A program made the position numbers and the translations under genes. A stretch of 64,000 nucleotides of DNA. Source: Lophium mytilinum. Its lineage: Eukaryota; Ascomycota; Dothideomycetes; Mytilinidiales; Mytilinidiaceae. The stretch is taken from the NCBI GenBank assembly GCA_010093605.1, contig MU004187.1, positions 315,383 to 379,382 on the forward strand. Reading direction: 5' to 3'. The notes below the pieces were generated by a model. It was given only the letters and a program-made list of their open reading frames with translations. It was not told where the DNA came from and made no database searches. Below are positions 42,490 to 53,396 of this stretch, piece by piece (the first letter of the stretch is position 1; the number at the start of each line of letters is the position of its first letter).

Positions 42490-42665
42490 CGCTTTCGTAT
42501 CAATTGTGTGTGAAATCTTTAACTTCACAAATTTCCGACACGGAATCTAGATTGATGCCAAGCTATTCTTATCGATACGCTCACGTGGCGCCTTGGCATC
42601 TTCGACAACAACCTAGTGAATCAAGGCACACGATCAATCCTCATGGCGACAAGTACACTTTCACT
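42490..42665. promoter_or_regulatory. Shared promoter of RIX7 and VPS20
   Basis: 176 bp between divergent ATGs. E-box CACGTG at 42592-42597, about 103 bp from RIX7 and 69 bp from VPS20 starts. Confidence 0.5.
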
Positions 42666-43417
42666 ATGGGGAACTCAGGCAGCTCCAACAAGATATCTGC
42701 CCAGGATAAGTGAGTGGAGACTGTATACTTCGTATCAGTCCTATAGCTCTAACAACCTTCTAGGGCTATCCTGGATATGAAGAACCAGCGGGACAAGCTC
42801 CACCAGTACCAACGACGCATTACCGTAGTCACAGACCGCGAGAAGGAGGTTGCACGACAGTGTCTGAAGAAGGGCGACAAGAAGAGAGCGTTGCTGGCTC
42901 TGCGCCGCAAGAAATACCAGGAATCGCTACTTGCGAAGACGGATGCGCAGCTGGCGCAGCTTGAGATATTGACCAATGACGTCGAGTTTGCACTGGTGCA
43001 GAAGGATGTACTATTCGGGCTACAACAGGGAACCAAAGTGTTGAATGAAATACACAAGGAAATGGGTGGCATAGAAGGGGTGGAGAAGCTGTTGGGCGAG
43101 TCGGACGAAGCCCGAGCTTACGAGAAGGTTCGTTATGATCCCCCTATACTGGGCATACCAGAAGCTGTGCTAATTGCGGTCGCTTCTAGGAAATCAGTGA
43201 CATGCTGAGCGGGCAGATTACCAACCACGATGAGGACGAAGTGGAGGACGAGCTCGAGGCCCTCGAACGGGAGGTTTCAGGCGTCAAGCTACCTGATGCA
43301 CCTTCGAATAAGCTACCGGAGAACGAACGGGCGCAGGAGGAAACTCCACGCGAAAGGGCCAGAAGGAGAGCCCGGGAGCAAGCACAGGACGAGACACCGG
43401 AGCCTTTGCTCGCATGA
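42666..43417 (+). CDS. VPS20: ESCRT-III subunit Vps20 (CHMP6)
   Basis: Exons 42666-42709, 42764-43127 and 43190-43417, 211 residues. Vps20 links ESCRT-II to Snf7 polymer growth on endosomes. The N-terminus MGNSGSSNK is an N-myristoylation signal, as Vps20 requires. The Snf7 helical core follows: AILDMKNQRDKLHQYQRRI, KEVARQCLKKGDKKRALLAL, RRKKYQESLLAKTDAQLAQL; the C-terminus is acidic and then Arg-rich (ETPRERARRRAREQ). Length and exon joins agree with the family. Confidence 0.94.
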
Positions 43418-43863
43418 TGATATCACGATTCCCTACGACTGCTATTTGCTGCATTTCAGCGACGGAGTTACAATAGACGAGCGTTAGTTTGGGTAACTGT
43501 TTGAATCAGCTGCATGATGTTTAGCAATGAGCGTTTGAGCTTGATATAATGTTGCGTTGTTCTTCCATAGCTGATGCAAGATTCTGAGGCGGCCCAATTA
43601 GGTAGCCCGGTAACTACGACCATCAAAAGAGACCCTGTGTCTTGGTTTATATTCTGTCATGATTTCTGAAAATCTACTGAGGCACGACCAACACTACCAA
43701 ACGGCTACCTGTACTCCTCAGAAGCACGAGAGCGTGGAATGACGTAGCCACGTGCCATGTCTTGACTTCCGCTCTCTTTCTGCCACTGTTACCTCCACCA
43801 TCAACACCATGTAAAACCCACGAAGCTGCTCCGCACAGCGCCATCTACCCTCCAAAACAAATT
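43418..43863. other. Intergenic, PITH gene promoter
   Basis: 446 bp. E-box CACGTG at 43749-43754, 110 bp before the PITH ATG. Confidence 0.4.
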
Positions 43864-44601
43864 ATGTCTTGCCACGATGAACACGGACATGGCGGCCATG
43901 ACCACGAGCATGGCGAAGCTCACGACCATTCGGACGACATCACGCCCGCGCTCCAAAATCTGCTCTACGACCAGATTGATTTCAGCGCCCTACGAACACT
44001 GAATGAGGAGGATTCGTCATCTGGACGGGCTATCTGTCAGAAGACATGGGCGCAGCGTATGGATGCTGAGCCGGAGCTCTTGAGCTCTGCAGATGAGCAG
44101 CTTCTAATGATTGTGCCGTACGTCTCATTTTTCATGTTCAAAAAACCACCAAGAGGATACCTTTCAAGAGCATATACTGACATTTTTACCTATAGCTTCA
44201 CCGGACAAGTCCGCCTCCACAGCATAATCATTCGAACCTCTCCCTCCCCGTGTGCGCCCAAAACTCTCAAGGTCTTCATAAACGACCTGGACCTTGACTT
44301 CGGCACCGCAACAGAGAAGCCGCCTACGCAGACCTTCGAGCTTTCCCAGACATCTGAGGTTCAAGAGCTACCCGTCCGACGTGCGCTATTCAATACGACA
44401 CGTAGTTTGTCGCTTTTCTTTGAGGACAACTTCAGTGACGGCGAGGAGGACGTCACGAGAATTAGTTATGTGGCATTCAAGGGCGACTTTATGAGGCTGA
44501 ACAGAGAGCCCGTCAGTGTGTTGTTTGAGGCTGCCGCGAATCCGGCCGATCACAAGGCGATCGTAGGCACGAAATCGGGTGTTGGACATCAGATTCAGTA
44601 A
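43864..44601 (+). CDS. PITH-domain protein
   Basis: Exons 43864-44117 and 44196-44601, 219 residues. The His/Asp-rich N-terminus (CHDEHGHGGHDHEHGEAHDH) is usual for stand-alone PITH proteins and could bind metal. The PITH (proteasome-interacting thioredoxin) domain follows: LLYDQIDFSALRTLNEE, DEQLLMIVPFTGQVRLHSIII, PKTLKVFINDLDLDFGTA, and RISYVAFKGDFM near the end. In yeast and human the domain binds the 26S proteasome lid (family knowledge). Start is the first Met; an upstream in-frame extension lacks homology. Confidence 0.9.
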   Translation: MSCHDEHGHGGHDHEHGEAHDHSDDITPALQNLLYDQIDFSALRTLNEEDSSSGRAICQKTWAQRMDAEPELLSSADEQLLMIVPYVSFFMFKKPPRGYLSRAYTDIFTYSFTGQVRLHSIIIRTSPSPCAPKTLKVFINDLDLDFGTATEKPPTQTFELSQTSEVQELPVRRALFNTTRSLSLFFEDNFSDGEEDVTRISYVAFKGDFMRLNREPVSVLFEAAANPADHKAIVGTKSGVGHQIQ

Positions 44602-45190
44602 CAGTCCTGGAACCCGTGGGGCAGACAGCTATGTCAAAAAGCGGATACCCAATATGAAGCTGCAAAAATAGGATACATGAGCGCTTCAACTGATACTGCT
44701 CACTTTTTACTCTCGTCTAGAGCACCACAGTTGTTTTGCAAGATGCCTGAAGTTGGCGCAGGCGCCTTCATATTACGATTATTTTGATGTGCTCAGCGGC
44801 CCGTGAAGTCCTTTATAACATTACGTTTCGGATCACCACGACCAGACGTCCAGTCAGTTTTGGGTGTGAGAAGTCTGCAGAGTTTGCAAAGGCTGGTTAT
44901 TTCGGGTATAATTGGAGTAGATGATCGAAGATACATACTTTTTGGTGTCATTGCAACCAGATGCAACCTCTGTAGCCCCCCCTCCCCCGTGTCCCAAAAG
45001 CTCTGCCTGATTCAAAAGCCTTCAACTCTATTCGAGCCTTTACGATCTGGTCAAATTTGAGAGTCGTCCCCCCATGTAGCTTCTTGAAGTCAATCTTTCG
45101 TGGAGTATTCGCTCACCGGCCCTCGCTCTGCCAGCCTGGCGCGCTCTCGTCCTCGTCTTGAAGTCCATACCAAAGCCTCAGTTCTGCCCC
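44602..45190. other. Convergent intergenic between PITH and LSM8 genes
   Basis: 589 bp. A C-rich run lies near 44980-44995. No gene or repeat recognised. Confidence 0.4.
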
Positions 45191-45546
45191 TCAGACGTGT
45201 TTCGTTCCCCCAATCGCCTCTCCCTTCACCTCCTCCCAGTTGATGCTCGCGTCGATTTCCTCGTCTACCTCGCCACACACGACCACCGAATCTCCTCGGA
45301 TCATATAGAGACCCTGGTCCGCCTGGGAACTCTTCTCCCCGCTGTCGGCTGGTACGATGATGCGCTCGATCGTGTCTTGTAGCACGATGTTGGTGTTATG
45401 GTCGCAGCTGATTAGGATGCCGACCAGTGTGCGGCCGTCGGTAGTGATTATGCATACTTTCTCTGAGAAGCATTGTTAGTATATATTACGGTGAATGTGG
45501 GGAGCGGGGCCGGAACATTACTGTTGAGGTAGGTGCTTAGGGACAT
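45191..45546 (-). CDS. LSM8: U6 snRNA-associated Sm-like protein Lsm8
   Basis: Exons 45546-45522 and 45462-45191, 98 residues. Lsm8 marks the nuclear Lsm2-8 ring that binds the U6 3' end. The short N-terminus MSLSTYLNKKVCIITTDGRT is specific for Lsm8 as against Lsm1; Sm1 motif LVGILISCDHNTNIVLQD and Sm2 region GLYMIRGDSVVVCGEVDEE follow. The 59-nt intron falls after codon 8, as is common in small Lsm genes. Confidence 0.94.
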
Positions 45547-46462
45547 TATGACGCTCTGCGGAGTGTTGTATGAGTGGAGAGTAAGTGGGTAAGTCTCGAC
45601 GTGTCGTATGGACGAACTGCGAATCTCAATTCTTGAGGTTGCGGTGGAGAGGATTGGGTGTTGATGAAAGTCAGAAACACGACCTTCAAGGTGGCCCGAG
45701 CTTGAACCGAACCCCCTGCTGGCTTGCCCCTCCATCGACTGCTTTTTCAACGATAACCTCTTCCTCCTCAACCTGAACATACATCTGCTGGGTGAAGTGA
45801 GCATATGAGCTCGTCTGATGATCTTTTGAAGCCTTTAAGTCCTTCTGTATACGACTATAGCGGTCTAAGCCGTACAAAACCCCTTCTGGACTGATTCACC
45901 TATTTTCCTAATCTATAAGTTACCTCGTCAGACACATACAAGTGTACCTCTTTCCACCACCGCTAGAAGTGCCCTGAAGCATTTTCAGTAATCTCAGTTC
46001 CCATTTGCAAGATCAGTGAATTAGCCTGGGCACCTCAGTCAGTGACTGTCCAGTGTTCACAGCCTAGGCTAGTCGACTGTGTCCCCAAATCCTCATCAGG
46101 ACGTGGAAGCAGTAGAAGCAGTGGAAGAAGTGTATGCGCACTTCGATGAAGAGACGTTAAATATCCTATACCTCTTCGATCTCCAGAATCAAGTACCCAG
46201 CTTGGCCACACCCATCTATACACCACTACTTGGGCTCCACTCCTGCTCCGTCGATATCACCGTGAGGAACAGGCCAGCTAGTAGACAGCCCGCCATTCGA
46301 GAGGCAGCTCTATCTCAACTGCTTCAAAAGGCAGCCAAAACTTCATCGCGTTCGAACTCTATAAAGCTCACAGAAATATCACTCGCAGTAACAAAAATAC
46401 GTACTTAGACTTCGGGGTAGACACTGTACCGCACCAGCAAGGATACCCCCGTTCCTTTCATC
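45547..46462. other. 916 bp without a supported gene
   Basis: Upstream of LSM8 (minus) and of the F-box-like gene (plus). An open stretch at 46079-46408 lacks an ATG and family likeness; I do not call it a gene. Nothing else recognised. Confidence 0.4.
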
Positions 46463-47257
46463 ATGTCGTCTATCTGTAGAATACTTTCTCTCCCTGCGGA
46501 GTGACGGTGCATGTTGTATCCATACGTTTTCGACGCTACTACTCTCGATGAGGAAATTGACAAAATACATAACGGACCGTTTCAAGAGCCCGAGCCCCAC
46601 GCTTTTGCCTTACTTTTGACCTGCCGTCAGATATACAAAGAGGCTAGTTTGATTGCCTTCAGCAACGTTCCATTCCGGTGTCGTTTTCGCTATCGTCATC
46701 CGCAGCTACCCCCAAGGACCTCGATTACTCTCAGTGACCACTTGAGGAACTTAGGTATGGACCACATCGGCTCCATAAGATGCATGACCATCTTTATTCC
46801 TGCACATACTACACCAACCGCTTTGTCCCAATTGAAAGAGATTAGTCGAATACCTCTGCGCCTGGACACGCTCATCCTCGTTGGCAATGATACCGCTAGC
46901 TTTCCGTCGTACTATGCGGCTGAGCTCTTCTCGATCCTGTGCCAGGAGGCACACGACAGCGGTTTACGGAAACTTGTCATTGTGCAGAGAATCGGGGGAT
47001 TGAGCTCTCCAACAACGCTTTTATTCTCCAGTCCGAATTTCTTTCAAGCCAAGCTCGGGTCATACTATTCCTACAATAACCCCGTCAATTCTACACTCTT
47101 CCGCCAGGGGAGCTTGTATTACATCAACAAGAGCGACGTTGAATTCGCTGATTTCGATGAGCTGTTTCGTCTTTGGCGCTGGTCGTACTCCGCCTGGCCA
47201 GTCTTTGTGGCCCACGGACCTAATATGGATCTTAGAGTCGAATTTGATCGCATATAG
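46463..47257 (+). pseudogene. F-box-like/2EXR-type gene with an early in-frame stop
   Basis: The ATG at 46463 starts MSSICRILSLPAE, the opening of many fungal F-box-like proteins (LSLPAELR...Y), but the next codon at 46502-46504 is TGA; the frame then continues RCMLYPYVFDATTLDEEIDK and stays open for 248 codons to TAG at 47255-47257. The later parts (LLLTCRQIYKEASLIAFSN, HIGSIRCMTIFI, LRLDTLILVG) match the uncharacterised family with a LTCRQIYxEA motif. A product could begin at Met 46511, losing the F-box-like head. Whether this is a dead gene or one translated from the second ATG cannot be told. Confidence 0.6.
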
Positions 47258-47993
47258 ATCTGTTAATGCCTATCCACCACTACTTGTGGTGTCTTGCAGA
47301 TTTCTCAAGAATTGTAATAAGATCAGAGTCGACCATCTTGAACAACTGCTAGACTAGCTATACTACCTCCAGCATAAGAAGAGCGGCGTGCCCATACTGG
47401 GCGTGTTCATGCGCTCGACTTTCGTTCCGCAATTACGATTCACTCTCAAGTAGTTAGTATGTTTCTATCTCGGTTTCAGTGTCTTCGAGCTGCCCCCCCG
47501 CCAGCCATTTGAAGATCAAATATGCGTTCTCTGATCTCATTGCCCCACGTCCCGCCCGTCGCAAGAGATAGGTCGTCTGATTAATTATATCTTCTGTCTA
47601 CAGACTGTTTTCTCTCTCTGCAGAGCCGCCTTTGTGCGAAGAGTGCTACCCTCATACTTCTCCGACTTAGCCTTACCAGCAGGAAATACTCAAGATACAC
47701 ATCTCGGCTCAGAAACATGCAATACTGGTATCAAATAAGAAATTCCTCGCCTATCGTCGCTAAATCCCTCCTACCCAAAACACAAAGTATCCTGGCACCT
47801 TGTTTTTTACCATTCGGACCCCTCGCAGCTATACACAGGCCGAAGTACGCCGATCAAAATCCACCCACCCACCATACGCATCAAAATCCCCACCAGCCAC
47901 AAACGCTGCAACATCCCAACAAATCAACGCTCAAACACTGCCTCCCCAGCCTTATATACATTTCACAAGATCCACTCAATCAACCAACCAACC
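47258..47993. other. Convergent intergenic, 736 bp
   Basis: Between the F-box-like gene and the Zn2Cys6 gene 3' end. The right part is A/C-rich and low in complexity. No gene recognised. Confidence 0.4.
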
Positions 47994-50111
47994 TCACACC
48001 AGCCCCCCAGCACTCTCCCCAAACCCTCCAAACCCCCCAAACCCCCCGAAAAGCCCCGTCCCGCTCTGCCCCTCCTGCGCCTCCCTCCGTACCCCCGTGT
48101 ACCACTCCTCTTCTTCACTCCCCGAACTCAGCTCCCTCACCGTCTGCGGCGACGTCACCGCCAGCCCGAGCGTGGTGAGCTTGTCCTGCAAGATAGAAAG
48201 CAGCGCAGGATTCCCGCCACGGAAAGACGCGAGGAGAGACGCTAGCGAAGCAACAAGGTCGCGCGGGCCGAGGGTGAGCGAGTTAGCCGTAGAGGTGGAA
48301 GCGGCGTAGTTCGCGGTCGGGGAAGGGAAGGGGAATGCAGGGGAGGAAGAGGAAGAACTGGAGGTGGGAGAGAGGCTGAGGTTTGGCACGCAGATCATGA
48401 CGTCGGCGAGGGTGTTTGTGATGTCGAAGAGTTTGGTTTCCTGTGCGGTGTTAGTTCTCACTCGATTATTGAAAAAGAGAGGGGATGTTTATCACCATTC
48501 CAGGCCCGTGCGCTTCTAAACTCTCCCGCGATAAATTCGCTGCCTGTGCTAGCACGCTCTTTGCGATTTTAGCTGGGAAGGAGAAGGAGAATTCGTCGTT
48601 CTCGTCCGCGGTATGCAGGTTTGTGACGGCGAGGGCATGCTGCCAGAGGTAGATTCGCATCCACTGCTGCGTCATCGAGATGTCTGCGCGCTGGATCTCG
48701 TTTCCGGGGGGGAGGCCTGCGAGGAGTTCCTGGCTGAGCCGGCGTTGGGCGCGGGAGACAGCAAGACGGGAGTCGGCCGAGTCGGCGCGGATGGTCTCGT
48801 CTAGAATGTGGAAGAGGTGGCAGAGGCGAATGAAAGTGGCGGAAATGGTCCCGTCTGTTGTATGCTCAAGGGGTGGGAGGTCGGAGGCGCGTTTGAGAGT
48901 CACGGGGACGTCGTGTTGGATTGAGTGAGCTCTGAAAGAAGGCTTGTGAGTATTGTGTGATGGTGAAAGAATGAAACCATGGCAATCTGGAATGATAGAC
49001 GACCATATGACGTGGAGAGAAGCTGGTCAGATACAAAAGGACTTGAGAAGCAACCCCTGGGAAACTAATATAGAATTCTTCCAACGTCCTTTCATGCTCA
49101 AAACAAACCAAAATATCTGGTAAATCTGTAGCAGAGAGATTGGTTGCGAACTCACCTTTCAGTGATGAACAAAAGCCAATATATCCTCAGCAAGTACTGT
49201 TGCTGCTCTTTGTCAAGGCTCTCGTAGAACGTAGGCTTATGCAAGCCAACCATATGCGCCATCGTAATCGCTTCAGTCAGAAACAATGTCGAACTTGACA
49301 TCCGCCCGATATTCGCAGAGTACACGTGCAAGAAAAACGAGCCTAGTAGTGTTGATGTTGTAGGGTGTTCCTGGTAGTCGTATGAGACCCTCGCCCGTTT
49401 GGCCTCTGCCTCGAACGAGCTACTGGACATTGGTGGGTATCCAGCTGCAGTGGATAGGTCGACGGTATCATCGTATTGGAACTGGGCGATTGTAGCCGCA
49501 GAGATGGCGGTTGCGAGGGCATATGCTTCCATGTCGTTCTGATGTGTGAGAAGGCGAGCGATCAGGGACTCAGTGTCTACGACTGGCCAGATTCCGTAAG
49601 CTCGCGACTGGTAAATTTCCAGGTAGCGGGAGATGACTGAGATAGACACTCGAGATGATGCCTGAGGGAGCTCTTCCAGTGAAGGTATCGGAGGTGCTTC
49701 GGGGTATCCATATTCCTCGAAGCCAGGCTGCGACTCTGATCTAGAAGATAGACTTTCAGGCGGCAAAGAGCCATCGATCGGCTCGACGTTTGAGGGGAAA
49801 GAGCTGTCGAACCCAGCACTCGTAGGAGCTTCAAGGGGGCTGGCGCTCGTAGCACGTGACGAGGTTTGGATACTGCGTATCTTGGCCGCAGTAAGCCCCC
49901 TTGGACCTTTGGGTCCCGATTTCTTGTGAGTCTTTAGGTAAGTGCAGCTCCATGACGCTGAAGCACAGCGAGAGCATGGTTGGCTGCCGTCGCACCGGAT
50001 CTTTCGCACTGAGCACGCGTCGCAGGCATGGGACGTCCCCTTGCGAGAAGGCATTGGTCGAGAGGGATCGCGCTGGGTGCTTGGAATTCTACTATCGGTA
50101 GGATTTCGCAT
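47994..50111 (-). CDS. Zn2Cys6 transcription factor with fungal-specific TF domain
   Basis: Exons 50111-49156, 48931-48496 and 48440-47994, 612 residues. DNA-binding cluster at about residues 30-57: CDACSVRKIRC, then CSRCASASWSC, giving the C6 spacing x2-x6-x5-x2-x6. A basic linker (KTHKKSGPKGPRG) follows, then the fungal_trans region (SRYLEIYQSRAYGIWPVVDTE, FFLHVYSANIGRMSSSTLFL, AITMAHMVGLHKPTFYESLD, YLLRIYWLLFITERAHSIQ). The first intron (48932-49155, 224 nt) is the longest here. The C-terminal tail is low-complexity (GFGGFGGFGG). It lies directly downstream of a sugar transporter on the same strand and may control it (inference); such proteins with YWLLFITER often resemble regulators of sugar use. 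Confidence 0.9.
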
Positions 50112-50699
50112 CCCGTTTAGCGGAAGCTATAGCCGCATGCTGTGGTAATTTCTCAAATTCTGGGACAATTTGGTGCCGCGTAAGTTGGACGTGCTGGGCG
50201 GGGTCGGGGGGACTGCGGTTGTGGACAGAGTTCGGCGTCTGAGGGGCGTATCACATAGTGAGGGAAGAATAGAGTGGAGACACAAAATAGGAACAGACTA
50301 CACCCGGAAAGAAAAAAACTAGTGAGCTGTGGAAGGTTGAGATGCAGCTGTCGTTGAGTTGCCACCTGGTGCGGAGCCTGCATGGATAATCTTCGGTAGG
50401 GCCGTTCGAGGCACCAATCATCAACACTTCTAGAGTAGTCAGGTATATATATGCCGGCAGGAATAAGAGATCTGAGTTTCTGCTACTGGCTGGTGCGCGA
50501 TTTATGCTATTTATTCCGCTGTTTCCCGGCGTTTGCTTGAAAAAGACGCAATGGCCTCCACACTGGTACGTCGATATGTTCAGTTATCAAATCGGTAGGC
50601 AGCCTCAAACAGAAGGACTCCGAGTACAGTCCCGTGGGTACCTCAAATCGTGATCTTTATTTACTCGAGCTAGCCGATACTGAACTTGTCTAGAAAACG
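50112..50699. promoter_or_regulatory. Zn2Cys6 gene promoter with TATA-like run
   Basis: 588 bp. An alternating TATATATATG lies at about 50444-50453, roughly 335 bp upstream of the start. No other motif called. Confidence 0.4.
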
Positions 50700-52338
50700 C
50701 TACAACCCCTTTGCCTCAATACACTCGCGATGTAGACTGCCTTTCTCCACCATCGAATCATCCTTCACAAGAGCTAACGACAAGCGCCGTTCAGCTCCTG
50801 GCACTGCACTTTCGCCATCGAATACGATAGCAATCTCCTCCAAAGTCCTACCTTTCGTCTCCGGGAAGAGGAAGTAGATGATGAAAATCATCGAAGTCAA
50901 TGTCGCGATATATACGAAGTAGAACTTCCACTGTATAGCACCCAGGGCAATGGGATTCACGTACTGGTTGAAAAATCCTGCTCCAAAGACGACTGTTAGA
51001 TTGATAGAGAATCCTTTGGACCGAAGGTGGAACGGGAGGATCTCGACCGGATACGCGATTGAGAGAGGTGTGAAGGCAAGGTCATAGAATCCGAAAAAGA
51101 CGAAGAGAAACGCCACCACGGCACTTCCTGCAGCTTTAATATGCTGTTCAGCGAAGACGGCGGACAGTGCAGTGACCACGATGAAAGAAGCAAGCATTCC
51201 ACAGGCCGAAATCATCCACAACGGTCGGCGTCCATATTTCTCGGCTGCTATTGCTCCAGCGGCTGCCATGAAAGCATTCCAGATCTGGAGACCGAGGTTG
51301 ATTGCGGCTTGGGAGACCGAAGAAGTAATCCCGACGGATTCGAGTATGGGAGCTAAGTAGTACGAGACAATCCCGTTGCCTGCCCACTGGATCATGAAGC
51401 CGACCAGGACGCAAATCAGGAGTCGATGCCGATTGCCTTTTGACTCAAAGAATGACTTGAATCCAGTTGAGTTTGCGACTTCTCTTTCTCGTTCGATTGC
51501 CTCGCATATCTCACTGAATTCGTACTTCACAAGCTCGTCCTCAGCATCGCCGTTGGCGTGATACCTCGCCAGGACAGCAAGAGCCTCTGCCTTTCGATTT
51601 TTCGAAACGAGCCACCTAGGTGATTCGGGAACGATGAAGAGACCTAGAAGTTGAATACTAGGGAACAGCCCCTGGAGGAGGCATGGAAGCCTCCAGCTCC
51701 AGCTGCTGTCGAGAAATAGGGTTCCGAGCGTAACGCACGCTGAGACGATGGCGCCCCAGTACCAGATGGCTTGGAAAAGTGCTGTCACTTGACCCCGATG
51801 CTTCGGATGCGCAATTTCCGTTGTGAGAGGCGGTGCTGCTGTTTGTGAGAAGCCGAGACCGATACCAAGCATGATTCGAGTGCCCAAAAATGCCCAAGGA
51901 CCGTAGGTTGCACACTGGATTATAGCCGCGGCAACCATGAGGAAGGATCCAATCCCTACGGTGTACCGACGGCCTATCTGGTCACTAACGTAGGAAGCCG
52001 GAATAAAGCTAGGGAGCCCTCCTAGGCTGATACCAGCAATGATGAGGCCGAGGATATTGGTCGATATATGCCCCAGGTCATCCTTAACTGTATACGCGAT
52101 GGTCAGTATGCTGTAGCTTTGCTAAAGCATGGATGGGCATACACCGAGGAATCGCAAGTAAGCCGTTCATTAGACTTCCGTCGAATCCGTTGGCTGCAGC
52201 GGACGCGAACATCATTCCCACCCCAATATTGAGCTTCCGGAGTCCAGGATCGTGTATCCATTTCGAGTTGACATTGTTTCGGAGACTCTTATACGCAGAG
52301 TTTCCACTTTCCGAGACGATCCCGCCTGGTCCACCCAT
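50700..52338 (-). CDS. MFS sugar transporter (hexose/lactose permease-like)
   Basis: Exons 52338-52143 and 52087-50700, 527 residues. Twelve hydrophobic helices and sugar-porter motifs: ASAAANGFDGSLMNGL in helix 1, SDQIGRRYTV (loop 2-3), LGTRIMLGIGLGFSQTAAPPLTTEIAHPKHRG, PESPRWLVSKNRKAEAL (loop 6-7), YGRRPLW (loop 8-9) and PETKGRTLEEI at the end. The NGFDGSLMNGL signature is seen in the lactose/galactose (Lac12-like) branch and related porters; the substrate cannot be given from sequence. Located plasma membrane by family. The 55-nt intron joins AIPR to FKDDLG. Confidence 0.93.
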
Positions 52339-53195
52339 TCTTGGGGTTGTAATCGCTCGCTTCGAAGAGCGGAACTGGGTGGCAAGACGGATATTGGTAC
52401 CTCAAAGTGCTGCTAGTGGACAGGAGAACAGTAGACTCAAGGTGCTCTTATATAGAAACACTAGGCAAGAAGACGTGGTGTTGAGGCTGTACGCCCGCAT
52501 GGAGCACAGAGCCCCCCCAAAACTGATTTCGAGGCATTTGAGAAATTGTGGCGGCTGGTGGTAGAGGGCATATGGTGAGCGACGTTGGCCAAAGCGGAGG
52601 CCGAGGCGGCACTAATGCACCAACTCTTCCATCCCCAGATCTAGAAGCACACTAGATGCATGAAAGGGAATTCTATTTGTCGATACGCTAGCGTGGTGGC
52701 GGTAGAATATGCGGAAAGATTTTGCATCCTACCCTAGCGCACTCTGCCAGTCAATCATCGTCGTCTGCTCGTCTCCGTGAGAAGTGGCTTGCTCTAAGAT
52801 ACGCAAGGGGGCAGAGCTGCCGTTTTCGAGACCCGGACCGCTCCCAAAAGGGTGGTCTGGACGTGTCATATTGAGTGTAATTAGCTGATTGATGGGCTCA
52901 CCTTTTCATGCCGTTCCGAGAGCGCCCGACAAGTGCTAGATGGAACGTTTGGAAAAGTTTGTTTCAACGAAAAAGGACTCTGATGACACTGACGCAAGTC
53001 CATTGGAGGCATAAGGGGCCGAGGAGGAGGTTAAAATTGCGGGGAAGCTCTAACTGGTTTTGGTAAGCCGGATCACGTGAATGTCGCGGGTCACGCGACA
53101 AAGAGTGAGAGACTGTTCTCCTTCAAAGATGGACTGATAACGATTCCAGAGCAGTTGAACAGCATGAAAGGGTTAATTACCGGTCTAAAAGGTCC
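52339..53195. other. Transporter promoter and flank of the Copia insertion
   Basis: 857 bp of normal base composition; the AT-rich change starts abruptly at the element. E-box CACGTG at 53074-53079. No gene recognised. Confidence 0.45.
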
Positions 53196-53200
53196 GACTT
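53196..53200. repeat. Target-site duplication GACTT, left copy
   Basis: GACTT immediately before the left LTR equals GACTT immediately after the right LTR (60883-60887). Five bases is the usual Copia duplication. Confidence 0.85.
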
Positions 53201-53396
53201 TATTGAAAGGAATACTAAGTTAATTAATTATTCTAGGTAGAGGGGGAATAGGGCTATCTATATATCTAACCCGAGCCTAATTTCTCTTATATTAGAATAC
53301 TAGTTAGCCTAAGCTAACTACTTTTAATATATCTAACCTAAGCCTAATTTCTCTTATATTAGAATACTAGTTAGCCTAAGCTAACTACTTCTAATA
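53201..53396 (-). repeat. Left LTR (3' LTR in element sense), 196 bp
   Basis: Same length as the right LTR and aligned along its whole length; differences are transitions of RIP type. More strongly mutated than the right copy. Confidence 0.9.

Noticed and set aside
44980-44996. C-rich run as a telomeric or regulatory repeat
   Set aside because: Single short homopolymer-type stretch in a convergent intergenic region, no repeat unit.
46079-46408. Open stretch upstream of the F-box-like gene
   Set aside because: No ATG start, no recognised domain, and no splice join into the downstream frame.
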